Assembly: GCF_900182565.1 (NCBI RefSeq)
Contig: NZ_FXTI01000020.1
Span: 1 to 26,208, forward strand
Direction of reading: 5' to 3'
Length of the DNA: 26,208 nt
From: Melghirimyces algeriensis
GTDB taxonomy: Bacteria > Bacillota > Bacilli > Thermoactinomycetales > DSM-45169
The notes beneath the pieces are model-generated. The model was given only the letters and a program-made list of their open reading frames with translations. It was not told where the DNA came from and ran no database searches. The stretch's first letter is position 1, and each line of letters begins with the position of its first letter. A program made the position numbers and the translations under genes. This document shows, in pieces, positions 23,696 to 26,208 of the stretch.

Positions 23696-25666
23696 TCACT
23701 GTAATAACTTGTAAAACTGCAATGCTGTTTTTGGTTGCTTCAGTTGGCGAAGTGTGTTCTCATCTTCAACTAAATTGGCCAGCTCTGAAAATAAACGTTT
23801 TACCGTTTCTCTTTCTTGTATATTGTTCGCAAGCATCATCACAAACGTTACTTTTTCACCCGACCAATTGATCGGCTTTTTTAATCGGGCGACCGCAATA
23901 GCCGGCTTTTTAACTGCACCTCCCTTTCCATGTGGAATGGCAACTTCTCCACCGATATACGTTGAAGAAATCTTTTCACGTTCCTTCGCTTCTTCGCCAT
24001 ATCCTTTTTCAACAAATCCTCTTTGATAGAGCTTGTCCGCTAAAAAACGGATGACATCTGACTGATCCTCATGAGTCATATCCAGAAAGATCAGTTCTGG
24101 GACAATCATTTCTTTCAAGGTCGAATAGCGATCAGACATTCGCTCTTTTGATACATGAATTTCCTTCACAAACTTCCTCAACATTTCCTGTTCATGTGCT
24201 GGAAGAAGCGGACTAACCGTTATAACAGGTACATCTTCGACTCCCTCAAGTGGTACCGTACTTATTAAAACATCCGGTTTATTGCGGTAAATGACGTTTT
24301 TCACTTGTGTGATGGATGTCATCTCTGTAATGATTAATTCTGGAAAAAGTGATGATAGCTTTGCCTCCAAAAGCTGTGAAGTGCCCGCACCTGTTGGACA
24401 AATGATCACTGCCGTTGTTTTGTCTGGTTTCACTCGATTCAATCGTTCCAGTGCTGCTTGAAAGTGAAGCACCATATATGCAACTTCATCTTCTGGAATG
24501 GTCGTCTCAATCTTTTCTTCAAGATCGGTCATACATGATAAAATGACTTCAAATAGATAGCGATACATTTTCTTAATTTCTTTTAACATCGGATTTGTCA
24601 TACTTAAACGATGTCTTAGTCGATTGAGCGTTGAATGAAAATGAATGGCCAGTCCGATTACAAGCTCTTGATCATCTTGAATTCTCTGATCAATCACATT
24701 TGCAACCTTTTGGATCAGCTCTTTTACAATCTGAAGTGCTTCTTCGTCAATCTTCTCAAGGGATGATTGGAACTCACCTTTTACAAGCGATAGATCATAA
24801 CGAATACGGGAACCGAGTAAATGAAGTGTCATATAACCGATTTCAGCTTCAGGAATTTTGATTGCTAACTGTTTCCCCAACTGTTTTGCGAGCTTTTTAG
24901 CAAAGGTAAATTCCTTTTTCTTTTGCAGCTCTGACAGCTCACTTTCCAACATGTTAATGCTGTGTCCCTGCTTGATTCGCTTTACCGCAATCGCAAGATG
25001 AACCGTTAAATTGACAATCGATTGATCCGTTAAATGAAAATCAAGCGTTTGATCCAGTTTTCGTGTTTCCATTTCAATGAATGCAACTTCATAGGGGTGA
25101 AGAACATCCTTAATGACCTGAAGCTGCTGCGTGTTTAATACAAAGGAAGCTGTATTCGCCAGCTCTTCCACAACTTTTGATAGTGCACATCGCCAGGCTT
25201 TTTCCGCTCCTTTAACCCTAAGACCAAGATTTGGTTTACAAATAAGGTTTAAACCGAACCTTTCAAGCCAAGCTTCAATTTCCGGTAAGTCTGAGCTGAT
25301 TGTTGATTTAGAGACATAAAATTTTTCGGCAATTTCCTGCATGGTTAACACATGACCTGTTGTTAAAAGCAACTTAATGACTTCAAACTTTCGATGATCT
25401 TGTGTCAAAGTATGGTCTTCAGTGTCATGAAGATGGTAAAGGAGCTTCTTCTTTTCGACTTCCTCTCCTTCTAACAGCACTCCGACACTCGGTTTTCGTT
25501 GAATTGTAATCCGTGTATCATTCTCTAAGAAGTCATCAAGCGCTTTCAGATCATTACGAACTGTTTTTTCAGAACAATTGAGCCTTTCTGAAAGTTCTGT
25601 TACAGATGTGTAATCATCTGTACGTAATAGCAGTGTCAAAAGCTGTTTTCTTCTTGGATGCATCAC
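23696..25666 (-). CDS. manR: BglG-family PRD transcriptional activator (ManR-like)
   Basis: A 656-residue modular activator. N-terminal HTH domains (RRKQLLTLLLRTDDYTSVTELSERL, then MQEIAEKFYVSKSTISSDLPEIEAWL) are followed by two PTS regulation domains with conserved His residues (for example LTVHLAIAVKRIKQGHS and IGLAIHFHSTLNRLRH). Then comes an EIIB-Gat-like domain with Cys423 in ICPTGAGTS, and a C-terminal EIIA-Fru-like domain with His579 in AIPHGKGG. Order and length agree with B. subtilis ManR, where PTS phosphorylation of these sites couples activity to mannose and general carbon status. GTG 25666 or the adjacent ATG is the start. It leads the operon with the PTS genes. Confidence 0.9.
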   Translation of the reverse strand: MMHPRRKQLLTLLLRTDDYTSVTELSERLNCSEKTVRNDLKALDDFLENDTRITIQRKPSVGVLLEGEEVEKKKLLYHLHDTEDHTLTQDHRKFEVIKLLLTTGHVLTMQEIAEKFYVSKSTISSDLPEIEAWLERFGLNLICKPNLGLRVKGAEKAWRCALSKVVEELANTASFVLNTQQLQVIKDVLHPYEVAFIEMETRKLDQTLDFHLTDQSIVNLTVHLAIAVKRIKQGHSINMLESELSELQKKKEFTFAKKLAKQLGKQLAIKIPEAEIGYMTLHLLGSRIRYDLSLVKGEFQSSLEKIDEEALQIVKELIQKVANVIDQRIQDDQELVIGLAIHFHSTLNRLRHRLSMTNPMLKEIKKMYRYLFEVILSCMTDLEEKIETTIPEDEVAYMVLHFQAALERLNRVKPDKTTAVIICPTGAGTSQLLEAKLSSLFPELIITEMTSITQVKNVIYRNKPDVLISTVPLEGVEDVPVITVSPLLPAHEQEMLRKFVKEIHVSKERMSDRYSTLKEMIVPELIFLDMTHEDQSDVIRFLADKLYQRGFVEKGYGEEAKEREKISSTYIGGEVAIPHGKGGAVKKPAIAVARLKKPINWSGEKVTFVMMLANNIQERETVKRLFSELANLVEDENTLRQLKQPKTALQFYKLLQ

Positions 25667-25813
25667 CTTACACCACCATTTCTTTGAAGAAAGTTCTTTG
25701 TAAACCCTTTCTTCTCTTTAACCTTAACGTATACATATCACCCAAAAAAAATCAATTCTTACCGTAACATGTGGTAAAGTCTGTTTTAATACAAAAGTAT
25801 ATCACTATATACC
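25667..25813 (-). promoter_or_regulatory. manR upstream region
   Basis: This is AT-rich and without genes. On the minus strand a TTGATT...TATACG pair and a dyad TTTACC...GGTAAG (about 25758-25780) are promoter/operator candidates. A GTATAT/ATATAC inverted repeat (25797-25812) sits exactly beside the insertion-sequence end. Confidence 0.4.
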
Positions 25814-25884
25814 TTGACACTCCTCATGCCTGAAGGCAGGGGATTCTTGGGAGCTCCCGTCTACTGATAGGATCATATCCAAGC
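25814..25884 (-). mobile_element. IS200/IS605-type right end and omega-RNA 3' region
   Basis: Downstream of the tnpB stop the minus strand reads AAGAATCCCCTGCC TTCA GGCATGAGGAGTGTCAA, a hairpin-bearing right end common for IS605/IS1341-type elements. The TGCCT/AGGCA stem is at 25827-25838. The element border is placed at 25814 (TTGACAC on the plus strand). In this family the 3' end of the omega-RNA scaffold coincides with this end. Confidence 0.7.
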
Positions 25885-26208
25885 TTAAACGGTCTGCCCG
25901 ACCGCAAGTACTCGAAGTCCTTCTTGCAAGATGTTTTTGGATGCATTGATGTCTCGGTCATGGTGAGAGCCGCATGTAGGGCATGTCCATGCCCGAAGGT
26001 TGAGGTTCTTTACATCCTTGTTTCGGTAGCCACAGGAAGAGCAAAGCTGACTAGAAGGGAACTGTTTCCCCACTTTCACCACGTTTCTTCCATGCCAGGC
26101 TGCCTTGTAGGTAAGCATAGCGACAAACTCCGACCACGAGGCATCCGTGATCGATTTGGCTAACTTGCGGTTTTTCACCATATGCTTTACTTGGAGGTCT
26201 TCGATACA
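25885..26208 (-). CDS. tnpB: IS200/IS605-family TnpB (OrfB), 3' part
   Basis: The 107 visible codons are the C-terminus of TnpB, continuing past the right edge. The frame opens with CIEDLQVKHMV, the RuvC-II segment with its catalytic Glu. Then follow a conserved SWSEFVAMLTYKAAWHGR, the zinc ribbon CSSCG...CPTCG, and RuvC-III HDRDINASKNIL with the catalytic Asp. All catalytic residues of this part are present. TnpB is the RNA-guided endonuclease of these elements, thought to maintain them after excision. No tnpA is visible. Confidence 0.9.
   Translation of the reverse strand, partial: CIEDLQVKHMVKNRKLAKSITDASWSEFVAMLTYKAAWHGRNVVKVGKQFPSSQLCSSCGYRNKDVKNLNLRAWTCPTCGSHHDRDINASKNILQEGLRVLAVGQTV

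Overview
The window looks like a chromosome segment from a spore-forming Bacillota of the order Bacillales. Evidence is the B. subtilis-like ManR/PTS/ManA locus, a NamA (YqjM-type) ene-reductase, a remnant of the sporulation protein YhbH, AAGGAGG ribosome sites and frequent TTG/GTG starts. Thermoactinomycetaceae would fit but cannot be decided here. Most genes are on the minus strand.

Minus strand, positions 1-10379: the 5' part of a trans-AT polyketide synthase operon. In transcription order it encodes a free-standing acyltransferase, a MATE exporter, a SAM methyltransferase, an AcpK-like carrier protein, a PksB/BaeB-like metallo-beta-lactamase-fold hydrolase, an alpha/beta hydrolase, and the first PKS protein. 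That PKS protein (ACP-KS-cMT-ACP-KS) runs off the left edge. Stop/start codons overlap as ATGA at two junctions. The operon is preceded by a long untranslated leader containing a terminator-like hairpin with an 8-U tail, so attenuation control is likely.

Positions 10.9-12.9 kb: a decaying neighbourhood with a truncated TetR regulator, a frameshifted YCII-like remnant, an apparently intact short-chain dehydrogenase and a possible operon-start remnant. Two dyad-symmetric operator candidates lie here.

Positions 13.0-16.8 kb: a secreted, cationic, bacteriocin-like small protein with its own strong promoter, followed by an ABC exporter/immunity operon (permease, ATPase, permease, and a 5'-damaged permease). 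A perfect 22-bp palindrome separates the small protein from the ABC genes.

Positions 17.2-20.65 kb: a 5'-truncated yhbH with its terminator, then on the plus strand a MarR regulator, two half-size DMT (YdcZ/DUF606) membrane proteins and namA. The same 18-bp palindrome sits at the same distance from the -35 box in front of both the transporter pair and namA, which suggests a small MarR regulon.

Positions 20.65-25.67 kb, minus strand: a mannose uptake operon, manR - PTS EIIBC - PTS EIIA - manA, with a large branched RNA fold between EIIA and manA. At the right edge lies the 3' end of an IS200/IS605-type tnpB with its right end, directly upstream of manR.

No rRNA, tRNA or CRISPR array was seen. 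All identifications come from reading the sequence and remembered family motifs; no search was run.
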